Positions 1 through 7,865 of a DNA stretch of 34,964 nt are shown one piece after another. Source of the stretch: an uncultured Lachnospiraceae bacterium. Lineage in GTDB: Bacteria; Bacillota; Clostridia; Lachnospirales; Lachnospiraceae. Under the pieces are notes generated by a model that worked only from the letters and a program-made list of their open reading frames with translations, searched no databases and had not been told where the DNA came from. A program made the position numbers and the translations under genes. Numbering within the stretch: position 1 is the stretch's first letter; each line of letters opens with the position of its first letter. Where the stretch lies: assembly GCA_950097145.1 (NCBI GenBank), contig CATNCF010000031.1, positions 1 through 34,964 on the forward strand, in the 5' to 3' direction.

Positions 1-80
1 TATGCCAAAGAAGATTCTGGTACTGCAGGTCTGCCCCCTTGAGAAAACGAAAGGGCCAAACCGGTAATGCCATGAATCTA

Positions 81-109
81 TTGCTTTTTAGGGTATTGTG
101 AATTATAAT
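81..109 (+). promoter_or_regulatory. candidate sigma-A promoter for the ATPase gene
   Basis: A perfect TATAAT lies at 104-109 with TTGCTT at 81-86, a 17-base spacer. The -35 box matches the consensus only in TTG. The predicted start of transcription is about 50 bases before the ATPase start codon. Bases 1-80 contain no gene that can be identified; a reading frame closing at 42 could be the tail of an upstream gene but is too short to judge. Confidence 0.45.
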
Positions 110-167
110 TTAAAAATATGAAACGAGAGCAGAAAAATGGCAGTAAAGTCCATAGAATTAAGGAAGT

Positions 168-896
168 ATGGCGAGTATGAACAGTTTGTTTATTCAGAGA
201 ATAATGATTGACTGGCGGCGGATTTCCAAAGACAGTTATTTGCGCAATATAGAAGCCCTGGGGGATTTAAAAGAACTGGAGCTGACACATGCGGTTACCT
301 TTTTTGTGGGGGAAAATGGGACTGGAAAATCTACATTATTAGAGGCCCTGGCGGTGGCATATGGTTTTAACCCGGAAGGAGGCACCAGGAATTACAGTTT
401 TTCCACGTATGATTCACATTCTGAATTGTGTGAGGCCATTACGCTTGGAAGAGGCTGCCGCAGAGTGAAATGGGGATATTTTCTCCGGGCAGAAAGCTTT
501 TATAATGTTGCCACAAAAGAGGAGGAATATGCCAAAGAGCCTTATGCAGTGCCGGAAGAGCTTCACAGGAAATCCCATGGGGAAAGTTTTCTTGCCATTG
601 TGCAGAAGCATTTCAGGCCGGAAGGATTGTATATTCTGGATGAACCGGAGGCTGCTCTTTCTCCTCAGAGACAATTGACGCTGTTGATGGAAATAAACCG
701 TCTGGCCGGGGAGGGGGCGCAGTTTTTGATTGTGAGCCATTCCCCTATTCTGCTGGGAATGCCGGGAGCAGAGATTCTGTCCTTTGGGGAGGGAAAGATT
801 CACAGTATCTCTTATCAGGAGACAGACAGCTATCAGGTGACAGAGATGTTTATCAATAACCGGGAATATCTGCTTGACAGACTGCTGAGAGAATAG
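168..896 (+). CDS. AAA/ABC-like ATPase (COG3910-type predicted ATPase)
   Basis: This is a soluble 242-residue P-loop ATPase of the small SMC/ABC-like type. It has a Walker A motif GENGTGKST at residues 48-56, a short helical middle segment, an ABC-like signature region around SHGES (136-140), a Walker B motif LYILDEPEAALS at 154-165 with the D/E pair, and a switch histidine in IVSHSP near 191. The length fits the single-domain family, which lacks the nuclease (TOPRIM) domain of the OLD family. No partner gene is evident; the next gene, an aminotransferase, follows after a short gap and is probably co-transcribed. The start is uncertain: AGGAAG at 161-166 lies only one base before the ATG at 168 but ten bases before the in-frame ATG at 177, so translation may begin at 177. 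The cellular role of this family is not established. Confidence 0.8.
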   Translation: MASMNSLFIQRIMIDWRRISKDSYLRNIEALGDLKELELTHAVTFFVGENGTGKSTLLEALAVAYGFNPEGGTRNYSFSTYDSHSELCEAITLGRGCRRVKWGYFLRAESFYNVATKEEEYAKEPYAVPEELHRKSHGESFLAIVQKHFRPEGLYILDEPEAALSPQRQLTLLMEINRLAGEGAQFLIVSHSPILLGMPGAEILSFGEGKIHSISYQETDSYQVTEMFINNREYLLDRLLRE

Positions 897-939
897 CAGA
901 GATGCCGTAAGAAGCATGGAAATGGAGGAATCATTAGAG

Positions 940-2157
940 ATGAGAGAGTACAGGAAATCTTCAAAACTGGACAATGTACTGTATGATGTGAGAGGTCCGG
1001 TAGTGGATGAGGCGGCAAGAATGGAAGAAGCCGGAACCAACGTATTGAAACTTAATATTGGAAATCCCGCGCCTTTTGGTTTTCGTACGCCGGACGAAGT
1101 GATTTACGATATGCAGCGCCAGTTGACGGAATGTGAAGGATATTCTGCGGCAAAGGGGCTTTTTTCTGCCAGAAAAGCAATTATGCAGTATGCCCAGATA
1201 AAGCAGATACCAAATGTTTCGATAGAGGATATTTATACAGGAAATGGGGTCAGTGAGCTAATTAATATCAGTATGTCGGCACTGCTGGATGATGGAGATG
1301 AGGTGCTTGTGCCGGCGCCGGATTATCCTCTCTGGACAGCATGTGTCACACTGGCTGGAGGAACGGCGGTGCATTATATTTGTGATGAGCAGGCAGAATG
1401 GTATCCGGATCTTTCAGATATCAGAGGCAGAATAACAGACAGGACCAAGGCAATCGTAATTATTAATCCCAACAATCCAACCGGCGCGTTATATCCCAGG
1501 GAGGTACTGCAGCAGATTGTGGATATTGCAAGAGAACATGAGCTGATCTTGTTTTCGGATGAAATTTATGACAGGCTGGTAATGGAAGAGGAAGAACATG
1601 TTTCCATTGCTTCTCTGGCTCCAGATTTGTTCTGTGTTACTTACAGCGGACTGTCAAAGTCACATATGATTGCCGGGTTCCGCATTGGCTGGATGATTTT
1701 AAGCGGCAATAAAAAAATTGCCAGAGATTACATAGAGGGATTACAGATGCTCTCCAATATGCGCCTTTGTTCCAATGTGCCGGCACAGTCCATTGTGCAG
1801 ACTGCTCTGGGCGGTTATCAAAGTGTAAAGAAATATATTGTTCCGGGGGGAAGAATTTATGAACAGAGAGAGTATATTTACCAGGCATTAAATGAACTTC
1901 CGGGAATCAGCGCAGTAAAGCCTAAGGCTGCGTTTTACATTTTTCCAAAGATTGATGTCAAAAAATTTCATATTTTCGATGATGAAAAGTTTGCGCTGGA
2001 TTTGCTCCGGGAGAAAAAGATCCTTATCATCCATGGCGGAGGATTTAACTGGAAGGAGCCGGATCATTTCCGTGTGGTATATCTGCCGCGGATTGAGGTA
2101 TTAAAAGACGCAGTGGAAAGCCTTGGTGATTTTCTCGCTCATTACTGGCAGCCGTAG
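940..2157 (+). CDS. alaA: alanine aminotransferase, AlaA-like (PLP, fold type I)
   Basis: This cytosolic PLP enzyme is predicted to transfer an amino group between alanine and 2-oxoglutarate. It closely resembles E. coli AlaA throughout: RKSSKLDNV near the N-terminus, KLNIGNPAPFGF, the PAPDYPLWTA loop, NPNNPTG, DEIYD, and the Schiff-base lysine in SGLSKSHMIAGFRIGW (residue 240 from this start). The C-terminal arginine that binds the substrate carboxylate lies in DHFRVVYLPR. An in-frame ATG at 916 would add eight residues, but it has no good ribosome binding site, whereas GGAGGA at 924-929 is ten bases before the ATG at 940. That start gives 405 residues, the same length I recall for AlaA. It converges on the minus-strand AIM24 gene with a 13-base gap. 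Exact substrate preference cannot be read from sequence. Confidence 0.85.
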   Translation: MREYRKSSKLDNVLYDVRGPVVDEAARMEEAGTNVLKLNIGNPAPFGFRTPDEVIYDMQRQLTECEGYSAAKGLFSARKAIMQYAQIKQIPNVSIEDIYTGNGVSELINISMSALLDDGDEVLVPAPDYPLWTACVTLAGGTAVHYICDEQAEWYPDLSDIRGRITDRTKAIVIINPNNPTGALYPREVLQQIVDIAREHELILFSDEIYDRLVMEEEEHVSIASLAPDLFCVTYSGLSKSHMIAGFRIGWMILSGNKKIARDYIEGLQMLSNMRLCSNVPAQSIVQTALGGYQSVKKYIVPGGRIYEQREYIYQALNELPGISAVKPKAAFYIFPKIDVKKFHIFDDEKFALDLLREKKILIIHGGGFNWKEPDHFRVVYLPRIEVLKDAVESLGDFLAHYWQP

Positions 2158-2162
2158 AGTGG

Positions 2163-2182
2163 GGGATTGTTTAATCAATCCC
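2163..2182. terminator. short hairpin between convergent genes
   Basis: A perfect 7-bp stem (GGGATTG at 2163-2169, CAATCCC at 2176-2182) encloses a 6-base loop and overlaps the stop codon of the minus-strand AIM24 gene. It sits where a shared terminator is expected, but neither side has a clear T-run, so its termination activity is doubtful. Confidence 0.3.
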
Positions 2183-2878
2183 TACCCGTATGCCGCCCTG
2201 CCGCTCGGAAGGCTGGAGCAATACAGAAACCGGCTGGTTTCCAGGCCACTCAAAAGCATAGGATTCCCCAGAATGCTGTCCAATCAGGTTTTTCCATGAA
2301 AGGTCCGCTTTAATCTGGGGATCTCCGTATCCGTGCTGGCTCATCCAGCAGATCACAGCGTCCGGATCTACGGATATTGTGCTGTTGTTATGAAGATTTG
2401 ACAGTACAATAGGATTTCCGTCAGATAAAATTGCAACATAGGAATTTCCACCGGTCCCGGTCAGGGTGGTAGTGGCAAGGCCTTTCTGGGATAAAATACC
2501 CACTCCGATAAAACGCACGTCATATTTGCAGTCCTGAGAGAATGCTAAGATATTTTCAGATTCTACCGATACTACTTCACCCATTCCCAATTTATAAATA
2601 ATTACATGCTGCCCATAATTGGCATAGTAGGTGACAGAATCTCCAGACATGGTAACTTTCATCAATGGGATATTTTCACCTGTCACGCGGCGGACCAGAG
2701 AGCCGAGCGCTGCCTGGGCGAAATTATTCTGTGGCCCTAACAGCAGTTTTTCAAATTTATAATTTTTGCCGCCGTAACTTTCACCAGCGATAAAGGCGCC
2801 TGTTTTTGCAATAAGAACGTCGTTGCCAGTACATGTAACTTTTAATGTTAACTCATTTATTGTCTCAAATGTAAGCAT
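2171..2878 (-). CDS. AIM24 family protein (TRAP-like beta-barrel fold)
   Basis: This 235-residue protein is rich in beta strands and has no signal peptide or membrane segment. It shows features of the AIM24/COG2013 family: a glycine-rich run of short strands, GVGILSQKGLATTTLTG in the middle, and a VDPDAVICW motif near residue 180, where the family has a conserved DP dipeptide before a tryptophan or serine. Bacterial members are of unknown biochemical function and often sit near ter-type stress genes. Here it lies 21 bases downstream of a TerD-family gene in the same direction, so the two are almost certainly one transcript. AGGAGG lies six bases before the ATG, which fixes the start. The end lies 13 bases from the convergent aminotransferase gene. 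Confidence 0.75.
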   Translation of the reverse strand: MLTFETINELTLKVTCTGNDVLIAKTGAFIAGESYGGKNYKFEKLLLGPQNNFAQAALGSLVRRVTGENIPLMKVTMSGDSVTYYANYGQHVIIYKLGMGEVVSVESENILAFSQDCKYDVRFIGVGILSQKGLATTTLTGTGGNSYVAILSDGNPIVLSNLHNNSTISVDPDAVICWMSQHGYGDPQIKADLSWKNLIGQHSGESYAFEWPGNQPVSVLLQPSERQGGIRVGID

Positions 2879-2899
2879 AAATTTCCTCCTGTCTGTCAG

Positions 2900-3586
2900 T
2901 CAGACGGTCTCAACGCCGTATAATTGGCATAAACCTGCTAAATCTTTTGCAACGCCGTTTCCAACAGCATTGCATTTCCATATTCCATTGTACAGATATA
3001 TTTCACCAATCATCATGGAAATCACATTGGGATAATAATCAGTCATCTGAAAACTTACCAGTTCCTGCCGGTTATCTGCGTCCAGAATTCGGATATATGC
3101 GTCCCTTACCATGCTGAAATTTAAATGATGTAAAAATGCGTCATTTATGGTGAGCACGAATACAATTTTAGATGCGGCAGGATTTAAACGACTCAAATCA
3201 ATAGAAATAAATTCCCGATCTGTGGAACTGGAACCAGAAAAGCGCACGCTTTGGTCAGGACTGGATTCCTGTCCGTAAAAAACAAACCAGTCATCTCCCA
3301 GTACTTTCCCATTCTTCCCAAGTATAAAAGCTGATACATCCAGGTCGCACTTAGGATTTGTCACATTCCAGCCAAGACAGACCTTGATATGTTTTGCAGA
3401 ACCAGAAGGATTCAGGGGAACCTTCTGCCCTTTTTGTATTTTTTTGTTAAGAGGCGGAATGCTCAGCTTTGGAACGGAAGGGGCAGGCGGTGCTGCAAAA
3501 GTCTGGGATATTGTTCCGGGAACATTGATATGGAGAACGGAATTGTGGTCCAGGGGCGGTGATGACCGCATGGGGATCTCTATCAT
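2900..3586 (-). CDS. TerD family (tellurium resistance/stress) protein with Pro-rich N-terminal extension
   Basis: Residues from about 55 onward form a TerD-type domain. The calcium-binding core is recognisable in CDLDVSAFILGKNGKVLGDD followed by WFVFYGQ, with a later acidic stretch ISIDLSRL and the segment FSMVRDAYIRILDADNRQEL. TerD proteins bind calcium and are linked to tellurite, phage and envelope stress responses, but their molecular action is unsettled. The first 50 residues are proline-rich and precede a basic stretch (KKIQKGQKV), an extension that the smallest TerD proteins lack. The domain then runs on normally into a GEIYLYNGIWKCNAVGNG segment. GGAGG lies six bases before the start ATG. 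It heads a two-gene unit with the AIM24 gene and is preceded by a near-consensus promoter at 3617-3645. No other ter genes are in the window. Confidence 0.82.
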   Translation of the reverse strand: MIEIPMRSSPPLDHNSVLHINVPGTISQTFAAPPAPSVPKLSIPPLNKKIQKGQKVPLNPSGSAKHIKVCLGWNVTNPKCDLDVSAFILGKNGKVLGDDWFVFYGQESSPDQSVRFSGSSSTDREFISIDLSRLNPAASKIVFVLTINDAFLHHLNFSMVRDAYIRILDADNRQELVSFQMTDYYPNVISMMIGEIYLYNGIWKCNAVGNGVAKDLAGLCQLYGVETV

Positions 3587-3616
3587 ATGTAACCTCCATT
3601 CGTGAAATTTAAATTT

Positions 3617-3645
3617 ATTATAAAAGGTGCAAATTTATAAGTCAA
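3617..3645 (-). promoter_or_regulatory. sigma-A promoter of the TerD-AIM24 unit
   Basis: Read on the minus strand, TTGACT (3645-3640) and a perfect TATAAT (3622-3617) are separated by 17 bases. It lies about 30 bases upstream of the TerD start codon. An 11-base direct repeat, AAAAGGTGCAA on the plus strand, occurs at 3622-3632 inside the spacer and again at 3650-3660 just upstream of the -35 box. Confidence 0.7.
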
Positions 3646-3717
3646 TGGCAAAAGGTGCAAGGAGTTTCGTAAAGATAAATCACTGGCAGTAATATACCGT
3701 AAAACATGGGAATATTG

Positions 3718-3768
3718 AAAAATATTAATTCTTTTTTAGCACTATTTCTTGAAAGAATTAATATTTTT
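3718..3768 (+). promoter_or_regulatory. long perfect inverted repeat upstream of the sugar importer operon
   Basis: Two 17-base arms (3718-3734 and 3752-3768) are perfectly complementary around a 17-base loop. The region lies between divergent genes, so a simple terminator is not expected. A possible -35 box TTGAAA (3749-3754) overlaps the right arm, with TAATAA at 3773-3778 as -10 after 18 bases; a second perfect TATAAT is at 3793-3798. The repeat could be an operator or a leader hairpin. The rest of the 3587-3878 gap is AT-rich and holds no gene. Confidence 0.5.
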
Positions 3769-3878
3769 TAAATAATAATTCTGAATTGGAAATATAATGA
3801 AAAAAATTAATGGTACTTTTGTAAACGGAATTCCACATATGTTATAAATTTGTAATAAGTAGAATGGGAGAACAAAAA

Positions 3879-5210
3879 ATGAAGTTAAAAAAAGTTTTAT
3901 CTATGATTTTATGCGGTGTGCTGGCGCTGACGCTGCTGGCAGGATGCGGAAATTCAGACGGCAGTTCGTCCAGTTCTGAACATGGTGCTGCAAAAACAGT
4001 AAATAGTTCGAAAGAAGATGTATCAGAGGAGCATCCTTCTGATTTGTCTGGAGAGGTAACTTTTGTCAGCCAGAATGATCAGACAGGTGCGGTGGATGAA
4101 ATGATTGAGGAATTTAATAAGCTATATCCTGATGTAACAGTAGATCATCAGGTACTGCCAGGCAGCAGTGATGATGTGAAAAAGAGTCTAATGGTTTCTT
4201 TGGCTGCCGGAGATACAGATCCGGATGTATTTGAATGTGATATTATCTGGGTATCACAGTTTGGAGCGGCAGGCTGGCTGATGGATTTGACGGATCGCCT
4301 GGAGGCATCTGCAGAGGAGTATGTAGCTGGTCCGTTATCAACCTGTTACTACAATGATAAGGCGTATGCATATCCCAATTATACGGACGTAGGTCTTTTG
4401 TATTACCGGACAGATCTGGTGGATACGCCTCCGGCTGACTGGGATGAATTAGTTGAGATGAGTAAAAAGTATGCAGGCAAAGACAGTGCAAAATATGGTT
4501 ATGTGTTCCAGATGTATCAGGGGGAACCAACTTCCTGTAATATGCTTGAGTTTATCAAGCAAAACGGAGGCACAGACTTGAAAGAAGGCGCATTTGCCAT
4601 GAACAATGAGAATACAAAAGGCGCATTGGAATTTGTAAGAAACCTGATTTCAGAGGGGATTTCACCAGAAGGAGTACTGTCTCATAAGCCGGATGATACT
4701 TTATCCATATTCCAGGCGGGAGATGCACTGTTTATGCGTAATTGGACATATGCATATGAACTTTCAAATGCAGATACTTCCAAGGTGGCAGGAAATGTAG
4801 GTGTGGCTCCCCTTCCGTCAGGGACAAATGGGGAAGAATCTTCTGGCACGCTGGGCGGCTGGAATTATGCCATTAATGCCAACACCGACGCGCCGGAGGC
4901 GTCTGTGGCATTTGCAGAATTTATGTCAAGTTATGAGGCGCAGAAGATATCCGTATTGAAAAGAGGAACGTTCCCAACAAATGCAGCATTATACGAAGAT
5001 CAGGAAGTTCTTGCAGACAAGCCTTATCTTGCAGATATTAAAGAGGCGGCAGAAAATGCAAAACCCAGGCCGCAGGTACGTGATTATTCAGCAATTTCTT
5101 CTATTTTCCAGGTATATTTCCATAAAGCTTTGCTTGGAGAACTGACAGATGACGAGGCGTTAGAGCAGATGGATAAGGAACTAAATGAAGCTTTAGCTAA
5201 ACAGCAGTAG
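3879..5210 (+). CDS. sugar ABC transporter substrate-binding lipoprotein
   Basis: This is an extracellular family-1 solute-binding protein, about 443 residues, anchored to the outer face of the membrane as a lipoprotein. A lysine-rich start and hydrophobic stretch end in the lipobox LAGC (lipidated Cys23), followed by a serine-rich flexible linker. The mature part has the usual pattern of this fold: VTFVSQNDQTGAVDEMIEEFNKLYPDV, then DVFECDIIWVSQFGAAGWLMDLTDR, and later GTLGGWNYAINANTDAPEASVAFAEF (given here as pieces of a longer run). It would capture a sugar or oligosaccharide for the two permeases that follow at spacings of 11 and 15 bases. GGGAG lies seven bases before the ATG at 3879; the in-frame ATG at 3864 overlaps that region and is less likely. 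The ligand cannot be named from sequence. Confidence 0.9.
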   Translation: MKLKKVLSMILCGVLALTLLAGCGNSDGSSSSSEHGAAKTVNSSKEDVSEEHPSDLSGEVTFVSQNDQTGAVDEMIEEFNKLYPDVTVDHQVLPGSSDDVKKSLMVSLAAGDTDPDVFECDIIWVSQFGAAGWLMDLTDRLEASAEEYVAGPLSTCYYNDKAYAYPNYTDVGLLYYRTDLVDTPPADWDELVEMSKKYAGKDSAKYGYVFQMYQGEPTSCNMLEFIKQNGGTDLKEGAFAMNNENTKGALEFVRNLISEGISPEGVLSHKPDDTLSIFQAGDALFMRNWTYAYELSNADTSKVAGNVGVAPLPSGTNGEESSGTLGGWNYAINANTDAPEASVAFAEFMSSYEAQKISVLKRGTFPTNAALYEDQEVLADKPYLADIKEAAENAKPRPQVRDYSAISSIFQVYFHKALLGELTDDEALEQMDKELNEALAKQQ

Positions 5211-5221
5211 GATCAAAGGAT

Positions 5222-6118
5222 ATGAAAAAATTTAATAGTTTAAAAAAATCGGTAAGAGACAATATCGTAGGATATACCATGATACTGCCAGCGCTCCTCC
5301 TTTTGGTAATCATTGGAATTGTGCCCATTATTATTACAGTATCCTACAGTTTTCAATATAAAGTATTGACAGACCCGCTGAACACACATTTTGTAGGGCT
5401 GGAAAATTATGTCTCACTTCTGTCCAGCAAGCAGTTTTGGGAGGCGCTATGGAATACAGTTGTATTTGCGGCGCTGTCTATGGGAATTGAGCTGGTTGTT
5501 GGATTTACCGGCGCGCTGCTGATGAACAGCGCAAAGAAATTTGTGGGAGTGATTCGTACGGCGGTCTTGATCCCATGGGCAATTCCGGGAATTATTATAG
5601 CATATATGTTTTCTTTTATGTTTAATGACCAGCTTGGGGTGGTAAATCAGCTTCTCCAGATCATGCATTTCATAAATTACCCGGTTTCCTGGCTGACAAA
5701 CGGGCCCGCTGCAATGCTGGCAGTGGTGCTGGCCGATACATGGAAACAGTTTCCCTATATTTCTTTGATGATTTTTGCCGGGCTTCAGACCATTCCAAAA
5801 GATGTCTATGAAGCGGCGCAGATAGACGGAGCCGGGAGAGTGGCAACGTTCTGGCGCATTACGCTGCCAAACCTGAAACAAATTCTGCTGATTGTGTTAC
5901 TGTTCCGCACAATGGGGGCAATCCGTATCTTTGACATCATTTTTGGCATCACAGGCGGCGGGCCTGCCAATGCAACAGCGACTCTTTTATTCCAGGCGTA
6001 TAAATATCTGTTTGGAGACATGAACTTTGGGCTTGGTTCTGCGTTATCAACAATAATTACGATTCTGATACTGATTTGCAGTTTTGTGTATATTAAGGTT
6101 TTAAAGACGGACGACTAG
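5222..6118 (+). CDS. sugar ABC transporter permease, MalF-like
   Basis: This 298-residue inner-membrane protein carries six predicted transmembrane segments, starting with one at about residues 17-40. It has the cytoplasmic EAA loop YEAAQIDGAGRVATFWRITL, which docks onto the ATPase of sugar (CUT1) importers, followed by the usual GGGPANAT loop before the last helices. It forms the membrane channel together with the next gene product. The operon has no ATP-binding subunit; in Firmicutes such importers commonly share one MsmK/MsmX-type ATPase encoded elsewhere. Start chosen at the ATG with AAAGGA just upstream. Confidence 0.92.
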   Translation: MKKFNSLKKSVRDNIVGYTMILPALLLLVIIGIVPIIITVSYSFQYKVLTDPLNTHFVGLENYVSLLSSKQFWEALWNTVVFAALSMGIELVVGFTGALLMNSAKKFVGVIRTAVLIPWAIPGIIIAYMFSFMFNDQLGVVNQLLQIMHFINYPVSWLTNGPAAMLAVVLADTWKQFPYISLMIFAGLQTIPKDVYEAAQIDGAGRVATFWRITLPNLKQILLIVLLFRTMGAIRIFDIIFGITGGGPANATATLLFQAYKYLFGDMNFGLGSALSTIITILILICSFVYIKVLKTDD

Positions 6119-6133
6119 AAAGGGGAACATACA

Positions 6134-6967
6134 ATGAAAAAGAATAATAGAATTGGGAAAATTCCGGGAATCATTGGGACGGCTATATTTCTTATTGTTA
6201 TCGTGTTCCCTTTTTACTGGCTGATAGTGACTTCGGTAAAAGATCCGGCGGATATCAGTTTAATACCCATTGAGTTATGGCCTTCCAGATTTTCAGGGGA
6301 TTTTTATAAAAACGTGTTTTTGGAACATCATTTGATGACCTATTTGGGAAACAGTGTCATAGTTGCTGCTGGAACGATGATTGTCACGATTCTCATTGCA
6401 TTTCCGGCTGCATATGCATTTTCAAGAATAAATTTTAAATTCAAGAAGACTGTCAAAAATTTTATACTTGTTTCAAATATGTTTCCAATTATCGCCATTG
6501 TCACGCCGATGTTTATTATATTTAAAAATATGCATTTGGTGAATACATATGCGGGCCTGATTATTCCCAGTGTGATTATTACGCTGCCAATGTCTATCTG
6601 GACCTTGGCTGCATTTATTGATACGCTGCCGTATGAACTTGAAGAATCGGCAATGATAGACGGATGCAATAGAATGCAGGCTGTTTTTTACACCGTTCTG
6701 CCTCTTTCAGCGCCGGGAATTTTTACTACAGCTATTATAGCGTTTATAACGGCATGGAACGAATTTATGTTTTCATTGATTCTGGTTACGAAAGACGCCA
6801 TGCGGACGGTTCCCATTGCGATTTCGCTGTTTCCTGGGCAATATACAGTTCCCTGGGGAGATATGTCGGCGGCTTCGGTGGTGGCTACAATACCGATTAT
6901 AATCGTTGTGCTGATTTTCCAAAAAAAGATTGTATCAGGATTAACTTCAGGATCAGTGAAAGGATAA
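6134..6967 (+). CDS. sugar ABC transporter permease, MalG-like
   Basis: This is the second channel subunit, 277 residues, with six predicted membrane segments and the EAA-type loop EESAMIDGCNRMQAVFYTVL about 90 residues from the end. The segment AFITAWNEFMFSLIL, typical of MalG-like permeases, precedes the last two helices. It starts 15 bases after the MalF-like gene, with AAAGGGG upstream of the ATG, and ends 40 bases before a dehydrogenase gene in the same direction. The order binding protein, MalF-like, MalG-like is the standard CUT1 layout. Confidence 0.92.
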   Translation: MKKNNRIGKIPGIIGTAIFLIVIVFPFYWLIVTSVKDPADISLIPIELWPSRFSGDFYKNVFLEHHLMTYLGNSVIVAAGTMIVTILIAFPAAYAFSRINFKFKKTVKNFILVSNMFPIIAIVTPMFIIFKNMHLVNTYAGLIIPSVIITLPMSIWTLAAFIDTLPYELEESAMIDGCNRMQAVFYTVLPLSAPGIFTTAIIAFITAWNEFMFSLILVTKDAMRTVPIAISLFPGQYTVPWGDMSAASVVATIPIIIVVLIFQKKIVSGLTSGSVKG

Positions 6968-7007
6968 AAGTACCATAAAAAAACATTTTTGGGAGGTAAG
7001 GAATAAA

Positions 7008-7862
7008 ATGAAAATTGGATTTATTGGCCTTGGCATTATGGGAGAACCCATGTGTGAAAATATAGTTAAGAAACATGATGATACGGTTTATGTATTTGAT
7101 GTGGTGGAAGAAAAAGTGCAGAAACTGGTACAAAAAGGCGCGGCTGGCTGTAAAGATGCTGTGGAACTGGCGTCAAAAAGCGATCTTATTATTTCTATGG
7201 TACCAAAATCGGAGCATGTAAGGACCGTGTATCGTGAGATTCTGCCTGTGCTGGATCAGACAAAGATCTGTATGGATATGAGCACAATTGATCCGGCAGT
7301 TTCTATTAAGACTGCAAAGCAGGTAAAGGAAACGGGGGCACAATTTCTGGACGCCCCGGTTGTAAAATCAAAGCCCGCTGCCACAGCAGGAACCCTTGGC
7401 ATCTATGTGGGCGGGGAGCCGCAGGCGTATAGAGCTGTAAAGCCGATTCTTGCCTTTATGGGAGAAAACATCATTCATATGGGAGATAATGGCAAAGGAC
7501 TGGTGATGAAAATCTGTCATAACGCGCTTGTTTCCCAGATTCAGAATGGGGTAAATGAAACGCTGCATCTGGCGGGGCTGAATGGAATTGACATTCAGGA
7601 ATTTGCAACGGCGATTTCCTATGGAGGAGGACAGAATTTTTATCTGGATTCTAAGAAAGATGTGATGGAAAGAAAAGAGTATGCCGCCGCTTTTTCTGTG
7701 GAAAATATGGCAAAAGATGTAGACATTTGTCTGAATTTGGCAAAAGAAAGCGGATTTTTGATGCCTGGCGAAGCAAATGTAGGAGTTGTCTATGAGAAAG
7801 CGCTTGCACAGGGATATGGAAAGAAAGATTTTTCCGTTACTTATGAAATTGTGGGGGAATAG
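7008..7862 (+). CDS. NAD(P)-dependent beta-hydroxyacid dehydrogenase (3-hydroxyisobutyrate dehydrogenase family)
   Basis: The protein has 284 residues, the usual size for the family. A Rossmann fold opens with GFIGLGIMGEPM (residues 4-15), and the catalytic lysine is Lys168 in GKGLVMKICHN. Family members oxidise or reduce short beta-hydroxyacids and semialdehydes such as 3-hydroxyisobutyrate, tartronate semialdehyde or sulfolactaldehyde. The substrate loop is unusual: most members read DAPVSGG followed by a GA and a GTL motif, but here residues 115-130 read DAPVVKSKPAATAGTL, which replaces S-G-G with V-K-S and adds two lysines. This suggests a different, probably anionic, substrate group. The gene sits between the importer and an isomerase-fold gene (three-base gap), so it likely acts in the same catabolic route. 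A good GGGAGG site lies upstream. Confidence 0.85.
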   Translation: MKIGFIGLGIMGEPMCENIVKKHDDTVYVFDVVEEKVQKLVQKGAAGCKDAVELASKSDLIISMVPKSEHVRTVYREILPVLDQTKICMDMSTIDPAVSIKTAKQVKETGAQFLDAPVVKSKPAATAGTLGIYVGGEPQAYRAVKPILAFMGENIIHMGDNGKGLVMKICHNALVSQIQNGVNETLHLAGLNGIDIQEFATAISYGGGQNFYLDSKKDVMERKEYAAAFSVENMAKDVDICLNLAKESGFLMPGEANVGVVYEKALAQGYGKKDFSVTYEIVGE

Positions 7863-7865
7863 GAA

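Noticed and set aside
1..73. Minus-strand frame open from an ATG at 73 to the window edge
   Set aside because: Twenty-four codons with no ribosome site; it cannot be told apart from chance.
414..1040. Minus-strand open frame of 208 codons across the ATPase gene
   Set aside because: It lies antisense to a well-supported ATPase and the start of the aminotransferase, has no ribosome site and no recognisable domain.
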